A DNA stretch of 64,000 nucleotides from Hygrophila difformis (GCA_030278955.1 JAOANR010000006.1:31523383-31587382); one strand, 5' to 3'. Shown: positions 22,050-33,489, counted from the first letter of the stretch. Notes: generated from the sequence alone by a model not told the origin. Translations and numbers: made by a program.

Positions 22050-22721
22050 TGTTGGGGCCACAAGGGAAGTGAGCCGCGAGAAAATGATTGGGCCATACAA
22101 AATGGGCCAGAAAAGAATTCAAAAGGAAACTGGACTTAATATTGAAGGGGGCCGAGAAAACTAAAGACGGACGATTAAGATCAAATAACAGTCTGGACGA
22201 AGGGAGATTCCCGAGAACAAGGAATATCGGCCGAAATGGAGTACGGGCAGCCGACGAAGGAAGAGTAAAAATCGGCTCTGAGGAATCGGCCGGAGAGCGG
22301 TTATCAGAGCTCCGGCTATAAATAGGGGATGCCATGCACATAATCAAGGGAGACCAATCCACCCCAAAATTCCTTTATGCTAATTTCAATTCTTTGTATC
22401 TTTACTGCTTTCCTTTAACATCTTTCCTAGACTATAGTTTAGCTTGTAGCGGTTACCTTTTTCCAAGTCCACCGTTGTTTCTCAACAACCGGCAGTTTGG
22501 TTCTATTTTTCCGGTGAATTCGCCGTTGTTTCTCAACAACTGGTAGATTCTCCATTATATCCAGTTTGCCATTATAATTCCAGTGAATATTCAGTCAAGT
22601 TTGGGCGTAATTAGTCAAGTTTGGGCGCATTATTGTAAATCCGGACCCGTAATCGGTTTGATCCTTTTCTGATAGCCTCCCTTGAGGAGAAAAAGGTCTT
22701 TGGCTCGACGCTATGCAAACA
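22050..22721 (+). repeat. 3' LTR of the Tat element
   Basis: It is nearly identical to the 5' LTR. It starts TGTTGGGGCC and ends CTATGCAAACA. A 21-bp tandem duplication containing 'agtcaagtttgggcg' sits at about 22592-22630 and is absent from the 5' LTR. TATA box at 22317-22324. Confidence 0.93.
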
Positions 22722-22726
22722 CAAGG
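22722..22726. repeat. Target site duplication CAAGG (right) of the Tat element
   Basis: Exact copy of 10067-10071 directly after the 3' LTR. Confidence 0.9.
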
Positions 22727-22900
22727 TATTGAAGAGAAACGAAGCTCCCAATAATTCCAATATAATTCTTCATATCGTGAATTCTAGATGTCCAGCGGTG
22801 AGATGAATTAGTATTTATTGTCAAGGTCTGTGTTGATGAGCTGAATGGCATCTTTGCAGTCAGATTCGATGAATTAGTCAAGGCAAGCTACATAATAGTA
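22722..22900 (-). pseudogene. N-terminal piece of the RNase H-like ORF split by the Tat element
   Basis: The minus strand reads 'FIESDCKDAIQLINTDLDNKY', stop, 'FISPLDI', stop, 'NSRYEELYWNYWELRFSSIP'. The 'ESDCKDAIQLI' block matches the third RNase H strand-helix of plant LINE or RNase H-like proteins. It continues into the piece left of the element at 10071. Several stops show it was already dead or has decayed since. Confidence 0.5.
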
Positions 22901-23192
22901 CGTAGTGAGGATTCCCCATAAATTCTGCATGGGTTATATCTCCAATTGGCAGGTGCGGATCTATGTACAATTTAGGCGTGGCACGTGACACTGCTTAAAT
23001 TGATGAAACTGTTAGTTTAGGGTAGAATTTTATTTTTATATTTAACTAAATTATGCTTTGTGACACCACTTAATTTTCATAGTGACACCACAGTCATTCA
23101 TTTCAACCAAGTTTTCCTCTATATATTTTTGTTGTTTTTTTTTTTTGACGAGCAATTAAAGACCTAGGAAAGGGGTGATGGGAGCCCATGCC

Positions 23193-23975
23193 TAGGGATG
23201 GGCATCGGATTGGGTTTGTCGGGTTCGGGTACAAAATTAAAATATTGAACAAAACCAGATATTGGTGGGTACCCGACATGTCGGGTATCCGATCGGGTCG
23301 GGTACCCAATTACCCCATTTTTTTAAAAAAAAAATAAAAATTCTTTTATTTTTTTTATATTTTACAAAAAATATTTAAAATTTGAATTAAATAAATAAAA
23401 TCAAGGGGCATTTATATCTACACAAAGTTAACCAATAATAAAGACATCTAGAATTAAATATTTAATTCATCAATAACAAATATATATATGTAAATTAACT
23501 ACACATTAAAAAAATAACGAACATGTATGAAGAGGTTTTTAGCAAATACTACAGAATCTAGACAAATAGAGTAATTAATAAATTATTCTATTTGAGAAAG
23601 ACATAATGAAAATTGAAAAATTTGAATAAATATTTAAAGAGATAGTGAAAAATTCTCATATTTATAAATTAATTATCAAACTTGATTGTGTATATATCTA
23701 TTAGATGATAATTGTGATAAATTGGACTAAATGATAATGACTTGTGGAATTATTAGGAGTTTTAAGCAATTGGGAAAAAAAATTATAGAAAGTGTGGCAT
23801 GTAAAAAAAAAAAAAAGTTGGTTATTCGGGTCCAAAATTAGGACCCGATACCCGACCCGAACTTTGGGTTCGGGTTCGGGTACCCGAACCCGACTTTTCC
23901 CATTTAAAAAAACCCGACCCCGGACATGATTTTTTTAGGGTTCGGGTGGGTACCCAACTAACCCGAACACCCCTA
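23193..23975. mobile_element. Non-autonomous hAT element with perfect 8-bp TSD
   Basis: The ends are TAGGGATGGGCA and, on the minus strand, TAGGGGTGTTCG. The flanking octamer CCCATGCC is identical at 23185-23192 and 23976-23983. Subterminal regions contain many copies of 'cgggtacccg' and 'gggttcgggt', forming an inverted arrangement, and the middle is AT-rich. Eight-base duplications and the TAGGG termini fit the hAT superfamily. There is no transposase. Confidence 0.88.
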
Positions 23976-24663
23976 CCCATGCCACAATATATATTTTTGT
24001 TGTTGTTACTACTATCCCTAATTTAAATATAGCTTCCGCAATTTTTTGGGACACCCCACCCCTTAAAGTATTTCTGGATTCGTCACTCCAATTGGTCACC
24101 TTTAATTTGAACCAGATCCCTCCCAACCATTCGCCCTTAGCTTCACATCTCGTATAAGGCCACCAGCCGTGCATGCTCTTGTCTATGGTAACGAACGCTT
24201 CCATCACAATTTGCCTTGAGGAGGCTTTTCCCAGCGCGCGCAATTACCGCTTCTCAAAGCCTTGACGCCGAACAACATGTGCTCCTTCCAGGCTGCAGCC
24301 ATATATATATAAATTCATGTGTAGTGCGTTTGATCTTGAAGTGAACTGCATCCGATTGTACACACTCATTGCCATATACTAATTCTTGACATCTAAATTT
24401 CCAAGTAAGCCATATGCCCCATTTCCAAAAGTACCGCGCGGCCTCCATTTCTCCCGAACAGTTGCAGTGATGTATCGCATTAATTAATCAAAACTTCTTA
24501 TTTATCCAAGCATATACTTTCATTTTCGTAACAAAACATTGTATCCTATAATCAAATGAAGGATATTATTAGTTATTGTTGCCGCTAACGGATACTGCAG
24601 AACTCAAAATCCTTGACAAGAGAAATGGTTGGGGATGGTACAAAAGTTGTTGAAAAGTGAATA

Positions 24664-24922
24664 CTTCCCCCGTTCCTTTATAATTGACACGTTGGGGGGT
24701 TTTGTCACTGTTCATTGAGTAACTTTGATTCGACTTTTTAACACAATTATATAAGATAAAATATAATCAAATGGGATCTTGTTGGACTCGTCTTATTGCT
24801 TAGATTTAGAACATCAAATTTTCATAATTTTTACTTGCATTCAATTTGAGTTATTAAGGATTAAAAATATGTATTGGGTTGCGTAAAATGTGGGTCCGTG
24901 GTAAATATTAATGAACGGAGGT
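24664..24922. mobile_element. Stowaway-like MITE in segment A
   Basis: The ends CTTCCCCCGTTCC and ACCTCCGTTC (minus strand) are flanked by TA-rich sequence. The body contains the family block 'ttgagttattaaggattaaaaat'. The corresponding copy in the duplicate is at 63531-63778. Confidence 0.7.
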
Positions 24923-24924
24923 AA

Positions 24925-25192
24925 TATATTTTTTTTTGGATGAAACAGCCAAAAAAGGCGAGCGAAGAAAAATGAAAAAAGAAAACAATGCAGAAAAGCA
25001 ACAAAGAAAAATAAAAATTAAACCAAGCGAACAAAGGAGGCTCCTGAAGCGTCCTTCCCAACAATATCCTGGAGCTCATCCAGCGGAAAAGCCCAAGTAG
25101 TGTAAAAGTCTTCAGAGAGAGCAGCTTCACGAGCCAAGCCATCCGCAACCTGATTTCCTTCCCGATATACATGGTGGAGCACACATGGCCTA
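24925..25192 (-). pseudogene. LINE 3' end with RNase H remnant, cut by LTR junction
   Basis: On the minus strand the frame encodes 'VLHHVYREGNQVADGLAREAA', the last conserved RNase H block of plant L1 elements, followed by a short tail and a T run (24929-24937 on the plus strand, i.e. its poly-A). The upstream part of the domain is missing because the sequence switches into the LTR at about 25193. A second copy lies at 63780-64000. Confidence 0.75.
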
Positions 25193-26590
25193 GTCATTGG
25201 AGGATGTGCGATGGAAGCAGGTCCCACGCCGTTTTATAATATTTTCAACTCGGTTACTCGAATCAGTTTTAGAAGTTGACTATCAACTAATTCACTGAAT
25301 TTAAAGTAAGCTGTGAAAGCAATTAAAGTTAATCTACAAAGCATGTAAAATTCTATTCTAGAGTGCAGATAAGTTTAATCTAAAAAGCAATTAAAATTAG
25401 GTCAAGAAAAGTAGGTAATTAAATTTTACCCTTTGGAAGTAATAAAATTATTCTAGGAAAGCTGTAATCTAAGCTATACTAGCTATGAAGCTTATTCAAA
25501 AAGATGACAGAATGGATAGGGAGAAAAGAATAAAGATTGGACAAGATTGAGATAAAGCATAATTAAAACTTCCATTTTTATACACAGATCTTCGTTTGGG
25601 ATAATCCTGTCAGATAGCTAGTTTTCATGCTCTCAATACTACGTTCCCTTTAACAGACAGGTACTTACAGTATGAGTTTATATGTTCTTAAGATCACAAA
25701 TTCTAAGATACCACAGATTTATAACTGCCCCGGCCAGGGTATGTTATTTCATCTGTGGTGGACAAGCAACACCCGAAAAATCATTAGTTGAAGTGCCAAG
25801 TACTGCTATCATTCCCCCATGTCACACCCAAAATCTACAAATAAGCCTGAACTATCCCTTAACTCTCAGACCTAGAAGCAGTTCCACTATTCTCAATACA
25901 ACCGAGTGACCTCTAAAGAAATCATTTAAAAGAAAGCGGTAAGAAAGCATTTAAAATCCTATCACTCAGAGGTTTTGAAAGAGTTACCCTGGTAGTATAA
26001 GAAGAGCCCCCAGTCAGGATGACCGGATGTGGATCAAGAATTCCCAGATCTCGGTGAACCGCTCGTAGTGTTCACTTCCTTCCAGATGGTTATGAGATAC
26101 AAACTAATGAAACGAACTAATAAATTAGTTCGTTCCGGATGCACTCATTCAGGACTCAAAAATAGGCTTTGGCAGAAGAGGATAGCAGTTGAAAGGAACT
26201 CAACCCTATCTTAGAAAATAACCAAGGCCTACGCATTTTTCCTTTAGAATTATTTGTCACACTTTATTTGAATCCAAGTGTATCCCATCTCGGTGTGACA
26301 GTTAAGACTAAATTCCCAACACATAGCAATTTTGGAAATTAATAGATTGAAAATCATTCCTTAAACAGGTACTAGACTCTCAATACGAACACAGACCCTT
26401 TCAGTCTAGAAGAGACCTAATTGCTGACTCTGCTTCTAATTCCCCAAAATTTAACCCTTGACCGAATATGAACTAGTCATAACTGAGGAATTTATCACTT
26501 ACTTAGATCTGGATTTTATAAATGAGTTTTTGTTGGAAATTTAATATGCAGTATCTGTTTAAATCTGGACTTCTAATGTCCAAGGGAAGG
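25193..26590 (-). repeat. Athila-like 3' LTR, terminal part (truncated)
   Basis: This is the reverse complement of 35549-36880 in the innermost LTR and co-linear with 62405-62960. It is the downstream half of the minus-strand element's 3' LTR; the other half is 42770-45739. The last 230 bp or so of the LTR are missing at the junction with segment A. No coding region. Confidence 0.85.
26586..26590. repeat. Target site duplication GAAGG (left) of the chromovirus
   Basis: GAAGG precedes the LTR start at 26591 and is repeated at 42765-42769. The intact target, present in the other LTR copy at 35544-35548, has it only once. Confidence 0.93.
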
Positions 26591-29316
26591 TGTGACAACC
26601 CGAATATTTCCGGATATTTTGTACGAATACTTTGTACCCCAAATAAACAAATTCAAATTGTTTTGAACTACGTAATGACTTGATCCCTTCACGGGGTACG
26701 TAGGCAACTCGGAAATTTCAATTCTGGGTTCAGTCAAATAATAACAAACAACGACACACAATAATACAATCGCTCGCGAGAGGATGAAGCGCAACTTCGA
26801 GGACGAAGTTGGTTCTTAAGGGGGGTAGACTGTAATACCCATAAATTTTAGAATATAAAATAGGAATTAATCCAATAGGAAAGAAAGTTTTGTTTCCGAG
26901 AACCCATAAACTCGGAGATGCACGGAAATCAAAAGACGACAATTTAGAACCCGACGGATCTAAACCTAAGATTTCAGACGTGAAATCGAATTGAGTCGGA
27001 ATAAATTTATGATGAGAAGCATAATCCAAAAATGACCCGGAAAATCGAGCGCGAAAACGTGGAAGGATAGAAGTCCGAAAGAGGGGAGAAAAAGACCCGA
27101 CGGATCGGATCGCACGGACCCACCCGGACCGCAGTCCAGGCGGGGACCGCGCACTGGCCGAGCGGGGTTTGGCCAAAAGCCGCGCCAACCCCGCGTGGTC
27201 CCCCAGAATTGGGCAAATGACGCTTTTTCGGCGATTTCTTACCATAATTCGACCCCCGACTATGGAAAGAAGATTTTGGTCAAGGGGAAAGCTTTTAGGG
27301 CGACTTAGGGCTGCCTCCCCACCCTTTCATCAGTCAAAAAACTCCCTCCACTCTCCCCAAACTCTCCCAAGCCAAAACACTCTCCCGACGAACTTCCGAC
27401 GAACTTCCGGCGACTTCCGGCAACCATCGACGACCATAGGAACGTGTAGATCAAGGTTTACACCCCTTAGATTGTTGGTAAGAAGTATCCAGATTCATCT
27501 ACTCGTTTTTATCTCCAATTTTTAATCTAACTTTCGAATATTGGACTTGTAATCACGTTCATGATCGAAGGAGGAAGAGAACGTGTGCAAGGATCCGTTC
27601 GTAGTGTTTTTGGACAAGCCGAGCGACCCTAGGACGACTCAAGAACACAACCACAGTAAGTTGAGCCTTCCATATCAATACGGGTGGTTTAGGGGCGTCC
27701 GGTATTGTCGTAATGCAACGAAACGTAAAAACCGAAATTAAAAACCCCAATACGCGCAGTTTTTGAAATCTGTCTAAAACTCATATTTCGAGGATTCAAT
27801 CCGGGAAACTCAAAACTAGACTTTTAATTCTAACACATAAATCTAGGTTGTGTAAAAATTTCAGACATTTTCGTTAACGTTTGCTATTTTAAATCGCATC
27901 GAAAAGAAACTGTTTTGACAAAACGTGTTTGAAATCTGCCTATAAACATGTCCGAACTTAGTGAGTCTATTTCTATATTTTGTAGTCCGATTTGATCTTT
28001 GTAATCTAAATGAAAGTTGTAGATAATCATGTGTAGTATATGTGTTTAAAATTTCAGAATTTTTTGAGTCCATTTGATATGTCAAAAAGCCAATTTTCCG
28101 AACTGTGACAAATCTGCTTTGGGACAGTAAACTGTTTCCGCATTAAACTCGATTTTTGACATGTTTCCTCAACTTATTTCGAGAAAGTTAAAACACAAAA
28201 GTTGTTCGTTAGGGTGTTTTGCACAGACTGTGAAATTTTCAGATTTTTCGGACTTAAACCGAATTTTTAAATTGAAAAGGCGTAAACTGTGACGCCAAGT
28301 TACTTTTAAATCGAAGGATTTTGAAATTTCGAAACGAACGATCAAAGATTTGAAATACGATACATCTATACTTTTGAAAAACCCCGATACATTAAATCTA
28401 AACGATACATGAGATACTTAGGTGGAGGGTGAGTGCTCTGCAGGGTGCCCCTCTAGCCTTTCTCTTCGGGCCTATAATGGACGAGAGAATTTGATGAGAT
28501 ATTACGCCAATCGGCGGGAGATACATGGCCTACTCTCTCGGGTTGTCCGTATGGATTTCCCGAGGCTCCGGAGTGGTACTGGGTATGGCAGATACGGCTG
28601 CGGCCGCCGGATCACCGGCTAAACGAGATACTTACGAAACGGCTGCGGCCGCCGGATCACCGGCTATACAAAACACTGAGAAATGGTTACGTAACGGGGA
28701 AATAAAACATTTAATATTTTTAAGTATTTATTTATTTATGCATGTCTTTAAATTATGCATTTAAATTATGTCTTTAAATCCCATATCATGACTAAATTGT
28801 TATTGTGGATTAAATGCATGTTCAAGTACACAATTAAAATATTATTTTCTTTAAATTTTGTGAATGCATGTTAGGAGTGAAATTTTAATTATCTAATTAA
28901 ATTCCTTTATTGCTATGTTAGGATCGACTTACTCAGTATCTTATATACTGATAAAAAATTTTTGTTTTTCTCTTTCTTTCAGAGTACGGAGATAATGCAT
29001 AGCATGTGCATTTGGGGGATGGAATTATTAAACATTGTTTTATTGCTTTTTATGATACTTGCATAACGGGCATGTAAATCCCGAGTTTTGGCCATGTCGG
29101 CCCACTTTACATTTTTCCGCTGCGATATATTACTACTACTACTATATGTGTGGATGATACTTATTATTATTTTTAAATAGACTCCGGACTTGTTTTTAAA
29201 CCTTTTTGCAATACCTATAGCCTTGCATCTCTTTGGCAAGCTCGGAGAATCCGTGTCTTGCTAGAGAGATGTGGCGGTGGCATCCCGGCCTGGGTTATCA
29301 AATTCGGGGTGTTATA
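26591..29316 (+). repeat. 5' LTR of the chromovirus
   Basis: It runs from TGTGACAACCCG to GGGGTGTTATA. It shares nearly every base with 40042-42764, with scattered substitutions, which points to a fairly recent insertion. An internal 'gcggccgccggatcaccggcta' duplication lies near 28599-28670. An internal 'ttaaggggggtagac tgtaatacc' at about 26818 mimics a polypurine tract plus LTR start but is inside the LTR. Confidence 0.95.
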
Positions 29317-29319
29317 AGT

Positions 29320-29332
29320 TGGTATCAGAGCC
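29320..29332 (+). other. Primer binding site, initiator tRNA-Met
   Basis: TGGTATCAGAGCC lies 3 bp after the 5' LTR and is complementary to the 3' end of plant initiator tRNA-Met, the standard primer of chromoviruses. Confidence 0.92.
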
Positions 29333-29784
29333 CGAAATATTTTAAAGCTACTATTATTATTGTTTTAAAATATTTTGAACTAAGTATTATTTTTAAATTT
29401 ATTATTATCATTATTATTTTTAAGACTACTAGTGTTATTATTTTAGCCCAAAATTTGAGCCAAAAATTTTTCTATCCATTTAGTATAACATTTTGAACCC
29501 AAAGGGGGTTAAATTATTTGGACCCGATAAATATTTATTTTAAGCCCAACCATTTCGGCCCAAATACCCTTGTTTTTACTTCTTAAGTCCAAATTATTAC
29601 TTTTGGCCAATATAGAGGCCCAATTTTTTTTAATTACTTAAACCATGATGAAATTTAAATTAAAAATGCATTAAATTAAATTTTGGGGGGGATTGCATGT
29701 GCATATCCATATAGATTTAAATTCCTGCATATCCTGACTTTTATTCGAAACATACTCTAACTCTAACCTCCTTGTTGAGATTAG

Positions 29785-30162
29785 ATGACCGAACCCAACG
29801 CGAACATGACCAATCTGATGATGAAACTGACCAACGCATACCTCGAATCCCAACAGCATGTCAATCACTTCAAGGCTCGAGTGGGGCATCTAGAGAGTAA
29901 CGTGGACTATTTGAGACATCTTAGGGAAGCTGACCATCATGAAATAACCCAACTTAAAGCCCAAGTCGCCAAACTCCAAACCCAAGTGGTCACACTCCAA
30001 AACAAGGACAACAAACGAATGATGCAAATAGGGCACTTAGGAGCTGAGCTGCTGGGCCTAGAGGCTGACATATTTCCTCCGAGCCCGAGCACGGTGGGGA
30101 CACCCATTCCCATTGACGTATTCAGCGACGAGGACGATCCCATCGAGGATGTACCAGCCTAG
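29785..30162 (+). CDS. Small coiled-coil ORF upstream of gag
   Basis: This 125-residue protein begins 'MTEPNANMTNLMMKLTNAYL'. It continues with a regular heptad-like run, including 'HEITQLKAQVAKLQTQVVTLQNK' at residues 51-73, and ends acidic, 'DVFSDEDDPIEDVPA'. No zinc knuckle or other known domain is visible. It lies 450 bp after the primer site and 603 bp before gag on the same strand. Having no stop despite decay elsewhere, and a good ATG context, it is a plausible leader-encoded protein. Function unknown: it could be a structural or oligomerising factor, or a captured fragment. I am fairly sure it is translated-type sequence, but not of its role. Confidence 0.6.
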   Translation: MTEPNANMTNLMMKLTNAYLESQQHVNHFKARVGHLESNVDYLRHLREADHHEITQLKAQVAKLQTQVVTLQNKDNKRMMQIGHLGAELLGLEADIFPPSPSTVGTPIPIDVFSDEDDPIEDVPA

Positions 30163-30765
30163 TCACTCTAGACTTAGGGACCCAAACTGATGCGCTAATA
30201 ATATTTCCGTTTCGAATGCTTGTAACCCAAAATTTTCTCTTGAGTAATAAATCTACGAGCATTTATTTTATACAAGTATTCTTTGCATTTTTATTACTTC
30301 TCTTCGAATACCTTGTTAAAACCCGATCAAACAAATGAACAAGGTAATAATAATCAAGGACCTATAGATAACAACTAAACAAAAATACAAGTAGTAATAA
30401 ATAACCTAAATATGTAAATATATATATATATTCATTATATGGAGATAATCATCGAACAAGGGTATCTCCAACCCTAAACCCCAACACCTTGAACCCTAGG
30501 GTCTCAAAAAAAAAAACCTGAACAGGTTACTGTTCACGAAAAAAAAAAACGAAACAAAACAAAACGAAACAAAACAAAAACAAAACAGCAAGTAGGACCA
30601 ACCCCAAATAACAACAAACGATACGCTAAATCCCAACAACCTATACTAACAGGTTCCAGTAGACTAATACCTGTTAATATCGTCATTTATTTAATTAAAT
30701 TATTTTATAAGCATTATATAATACTCCAACAAAAAGAATCTAAACTCTCTTGTTCTTGCGACAGC
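30163..30765. other. Leader between small ORF and gag
   Basis: AT-rich, with A-rich runs ('gaaacaaaacaaaac') at about 30535-30590. No coding or RNA gene seen. It is part of the long untranslated leader. Confidence 0.5.
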
Positions 30766-32136
30766 ATGGCACCGAGAGGCAGACCACGCGCCCAGCCCAC
30801 TACTCCAAACACCAACGAAACCCCTATGCAACCAGAAAGGCCTATACCCGGCGAAGGGGTACACGCTCAAGAGGAGCCGGCAAACCCTATGCCAAACAAC
30901 ATGGACGCGCGCCTACGCACTCTAGAAGAGGTTCTCATTGCGATAGGGAACGCGCATGTGAACCAAGGCCAGGCCGCTGCGGTACCTCCACCCGAGGCCC
31001 GCATTAACTACTTAGCTATGGTGAACTCATATCGTCCGCCGAACTACGCCGGAGAAGAGGACCCAGCTAAACTTGAAGAATGGATCCGAACATTCGACAA
31101 GCTACTAAACGCGGTGAAGTGCCCAATTGGCGAGAAGGTGCCTGTGGCATCGTACTATCTCGGAGGGGAGGCGGATGACTGGTGGCGTGCCATGCAAGAT
31201 AAGTTAACCGAGGACGAGGAACCCTATTCTTGGGAAGAATTCATGGATCTGATCAGGGATCGCTTTTATCCCATGAGCACAAAGTCAGCCATGTACGAGG
31301 AGTTCCTATCTCTGAAACAAGAAGGGCAAACAGTCCAGGAATACTACACCCGTTTCAAGGAGTTGGTGCGTTTCGCACCGAGACTCGTGCCGACAGATGC
31401 GAAGAAGGCACAGAAATTTGAAATGGGGCTAAACTTGACTATACGGGAAGTGATCACTGGCGTCAAATACCCAGACCTGCAGTCGGTGTATGATCGTGCG
31501 GTAGCTGTTGCAAGGGTGCAACAACTGAAAAGGAAAGTGAGCGGAGAACCCAGTCGAGGATCTCAGGGACAGGATAAGAGGAGTAGAGACAACCGTTCCG
31601 GTAACAATGCTGTAGGGAACAACTTTTGGGGAGATCTGAACAGACCCCCTCAAAACAACAACAGAGGATATGACGATAGAACCCTTTTCCGGGGTAACCC
31701 GGTGCCACCTTGCCCGAGATGCGGCAGGCCTCATTTGGCCAGAGGGTGCCCCCAACAGGGCGCCTGCTACAGGTGTGGTCGCATCGGCCACATGGCGAAT
31801 GAGTGCCGCACGCGACTGGAAAACATCACCAAAAGGGAGGACTTAGGCACGGGGCCAACTCAGCCTCGCAACCAAGATGGGCGGAATGGAAACAACCAGG
31901 GGTATAGACCCCCTCAAAACCAGAATCTCAATCAAAATCAACGTCCTCCACAGAATTCAAATCAGCAACAGAATCAGAACCCGAACCGGGATCAGCAAGG
32001 CAATCCGGGACGTCCAATGGGGTGGTTGAATGTCATCAATGAGGCAGATGTGCCTATGCAGGGGGACGTAATGGGAGGTACGTTCCATGTCTTAAGTACA
32101 CCCCTTAGAGTTCTGTTTGACTCAGGAGCTAGTTGA
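30766..32136 (+). CDS. gag: Chromovirus Gag and start of protease
   Basis: The 456-residue frame starts 'MAPRGRPRAQP'. The capsid domain spans about residues 85-245, with 'YLGGEADDWWRAM', 'FMDLIRDRFYP' and 'YYTRFKELVRFAP'. A CCHC zinc knuckle, 'CYRCGRIGHMANEC', is near residue 334, preceded by a second Cys-rich stretch 'CPRCGRPHLARGC'. A Gln/Asn-rich linker leads to the protease active site 'LFDSGAS' at the very end. Translation is cut there by TGA at 32134; the following frame '[11 protein letters not shown]' is the normal continuation, and CGA to TGA is the likely change. Gag would assemble cytoplasmic particles on element RNA. The start is the first ATG of the frame, 8 bp after 'cttgcgacagc'. 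Confidence 0.9.
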   Translation: MAPRGRPRAQPTTPNTNETPMQPERPIPGEGVHAQEEPANPMPNNMDARLRTLEEVLIAIGNAHVNQGQAAAVPPPEARINYLAMVNSYRPPNYAGEEDPAKLEEWIRTFDKLLNAVKCPIGEKVPVASYYLGGEADDWWRAMQDKLTEDEEPYSWEEFMDLIRDRFYPMSTKSAMYEEFLSLKQEGQTVQEYYTRFKELVRFAPRLVPTDAKKAQKFEMGLNLTIREVITGVKYPDLQSVYDRAVAVARVQQLKRKVSGEPSRGSQGQDKRSRDNRSGNNAVGNNFWGDLNRPPQNNNRGYDDRTLFRGNPVPPCPRCGRPHLARGCPQQGACYRCGRIGHMANECRTRLENITKREDLGTGPTQPRNQDGRNGNNQGYRPPQNQNLNQNQRPPQNSNQQQNQNPNRDQQGNPGRPMGWLNVINEADVPMQGDVMGGTFHVLSTPLRVLFDSGAS

Positions 32137-32870
32137 TCGATAATATCATCTAAAGTCTTACCTGGACTAGATCTACCTAAGTGCGAATTGATTAACTTAG
32201 GAATTCAACTTCCAACGGGAGAGGTAGTATCATGCTCTAAGCGATATAACGGAATTCCGATAGTTATAAAGAACGTAGAGTTTTTCGCGAACTTGGTAGA
32301 ATTTGATCTAAAGGATTTTGACGTCATACTAGGGATGGATTGGCTAACCCAATATAATGCCGTGATTGATTGCCAAAGACAAAAGATCACGTTGTCAAAG
32401 AGTAGGGGAAGGAGAGTCATCTTTTACTCCCAGCCCCCTAAGAAGTCTACCAAGATAGTTAACGCCCTTAAACTATGTAGCTTAATGCGCAAGGGTTACG
32501 CATTTTACGCATGCTACATTCATAACCTTGAGGCCGAAGAGGTCAAGGTGGATAACATTCCGGTGGTGAGAGAATACCCGGATGTATTTCCGGAAGACAT
32601 CCCCGGCATGCCGCCTGAGAGAGATCTGGAATTCACCATAGATCTTATCCCGGGAACGGAGCCTATCTCAAAGGCTCCTTACCGTATGGCGCCGCTGGAA
32701 ATGAAGGAGCTAAAGGAACAACTCGAGGAGTTGCTAGAGAAGGGCTACATAAGGCCGAGCACGTCCCCATGGAGAGCCCCGGTCTTATTCGTTAAGAAGA
32801 AAGATGGAGGTCTACGACTATGCATCGATTATAGAGGGCTTAACCAAGTCACGGTCAAGAACAAGTACCC
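32137..32870 (+). pseudogene. pol: Chromovirus protease and N-terminal RT, cut by nested LTR
   Basis: In the same frame as gag, the segment gives the protease C-terminal '[20 protein letters not shown]', then the linker '[20 protein letters not shown]'. RT fingers follow: '[19 protein letters not shown]' and '[18 protein letters not shown]'. Exactly at the Pro codon after Tyr the sequence switches to the nested element at 32871, and the RT resumes at 37405. Without the insertion this would be one polyprotein. Confidence 0.9.
32866..32870. repeat. Target site duplication TACCC (left) of the nested LTR
   Basis: TACCC before TGATAATGG pairs with TAACC at 37400-37404, one substitution apart. The host RT sequence requires TACCC followed by GTTGCCC. 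Confidence 0.8.
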
Positions 32871-33179
32871 TGATAATGGCCAGAAATGACCATTATTTTC
32901 AATCCATTTCCGTGTCTTAAACGGGCATTTGATCGCATTCCGGTCTTACATTAAGTAAGAAAGCAGTCGAATTGGACTGATTTATGCATAATTGTAAAAA
33001 TAATAAGCTGGTGTGAAAAAGGCATAAATATGTAATTTTATTACATATTTATGTTAGAAAAATCCAAAAACATGAGAAAAAGAAATCAAAAGAAAGGAAT
33101 ACAAAAAGATGGGAAAAAGAGAGAAAAACCCACAAAAAGAATATTTTCAGCCCATCTGACCCAATCCAGCAGGCCCAGG

Positions 33180-33440
33180 AACACCTTTGTCGCGGAAGCC
33201 CCTTTGTCGCGATGCATGGTTCCGCGACAAAGGAGGGTTCCGCGACCAAGCAGCTCAGATGAAGGAGAAGATCAGCCAGAGCCCTTTGTCGCGATGCCCC
33301 GTTCCGCGACAAAGGTCCATTCCGCGACAAAGATGCACTTTTAGAGACACAAGACCCAGTCGAGAAGCTTTGCCACATGCAGTGTGTTCCGCGACCAAAC
33401 TTGGTGCTCTGAGACAAAGCTGTGATGTGTGTGATGTCTT
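33180..33440. repeat. Hairpin-rich segment upstream of the LTR TATA box
   Basis: Several 'tttgtcgcg...cgcgacaaa' inverted repeats occur here, for example arms around 'gatgcatggttc' at 33202-33228. They lie 50-300 bp before the TATA box. Confidence 0.75.
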
Positions 33441-33489
33441 GAGACACAATGGGCTCAAATCAAGGCCCATGAGCTTAGGGTTTCCCCTC

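Larger units (their letters stand above)
10072..22721 (+). mobile_element. Complete Tat-lineage Ty3/gypsy retrotransposon, 12.65 kb
   Basis: The element has 5' LTR 10072-10722, primer site, gag, protease, reverse transcriptase, RNase H, a second RNase H, integrase, an antisense multi-exon gene, polypurine tract 22038-22049 and 3' LTR 22050-22721, with 5-bp duplications of CAAGG. A second RNase H and an extra ORF between pol and the 3' LTR are family traits of Tat/Ogre/Retand elements. The coding region has many stops and several frameshifts, so it is not autonomous. It landed in an RNase H-like (LINE) pseudogene. Confidence 0.95.
24104..25192. repeat. Segment A, left copy of a 1.1-kb duplicated flank
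   Basis: From 'aatttgaaccagatccctcc' onward, this segment is nearly identical and in the same orientation to 62961-64000. It contains a MITE (24664-24922) and a LINE RNase H fragment (24925-25192). Its right end abuts the truncated Athila-like LTR at about 25193. The right copy runs off the window. Confidence 0.9.

Noticed and set aside
24254..24448. 64-codon minus-strand frame, duplicated at 63111-63305
   Set aside because: Conserved only because segment A is duplicated; no recognisable domain or gene structure around it.
26831..26841. LTR start at 'tgtaatacc' after 'aaggggggtagac'
   Set aside because: It looks like polypurine tract plus LTR start, but the true border is 26591: the preceding 240 bp are present in both LTRs and the GAAGG duplication fits only 26591 and 42764.
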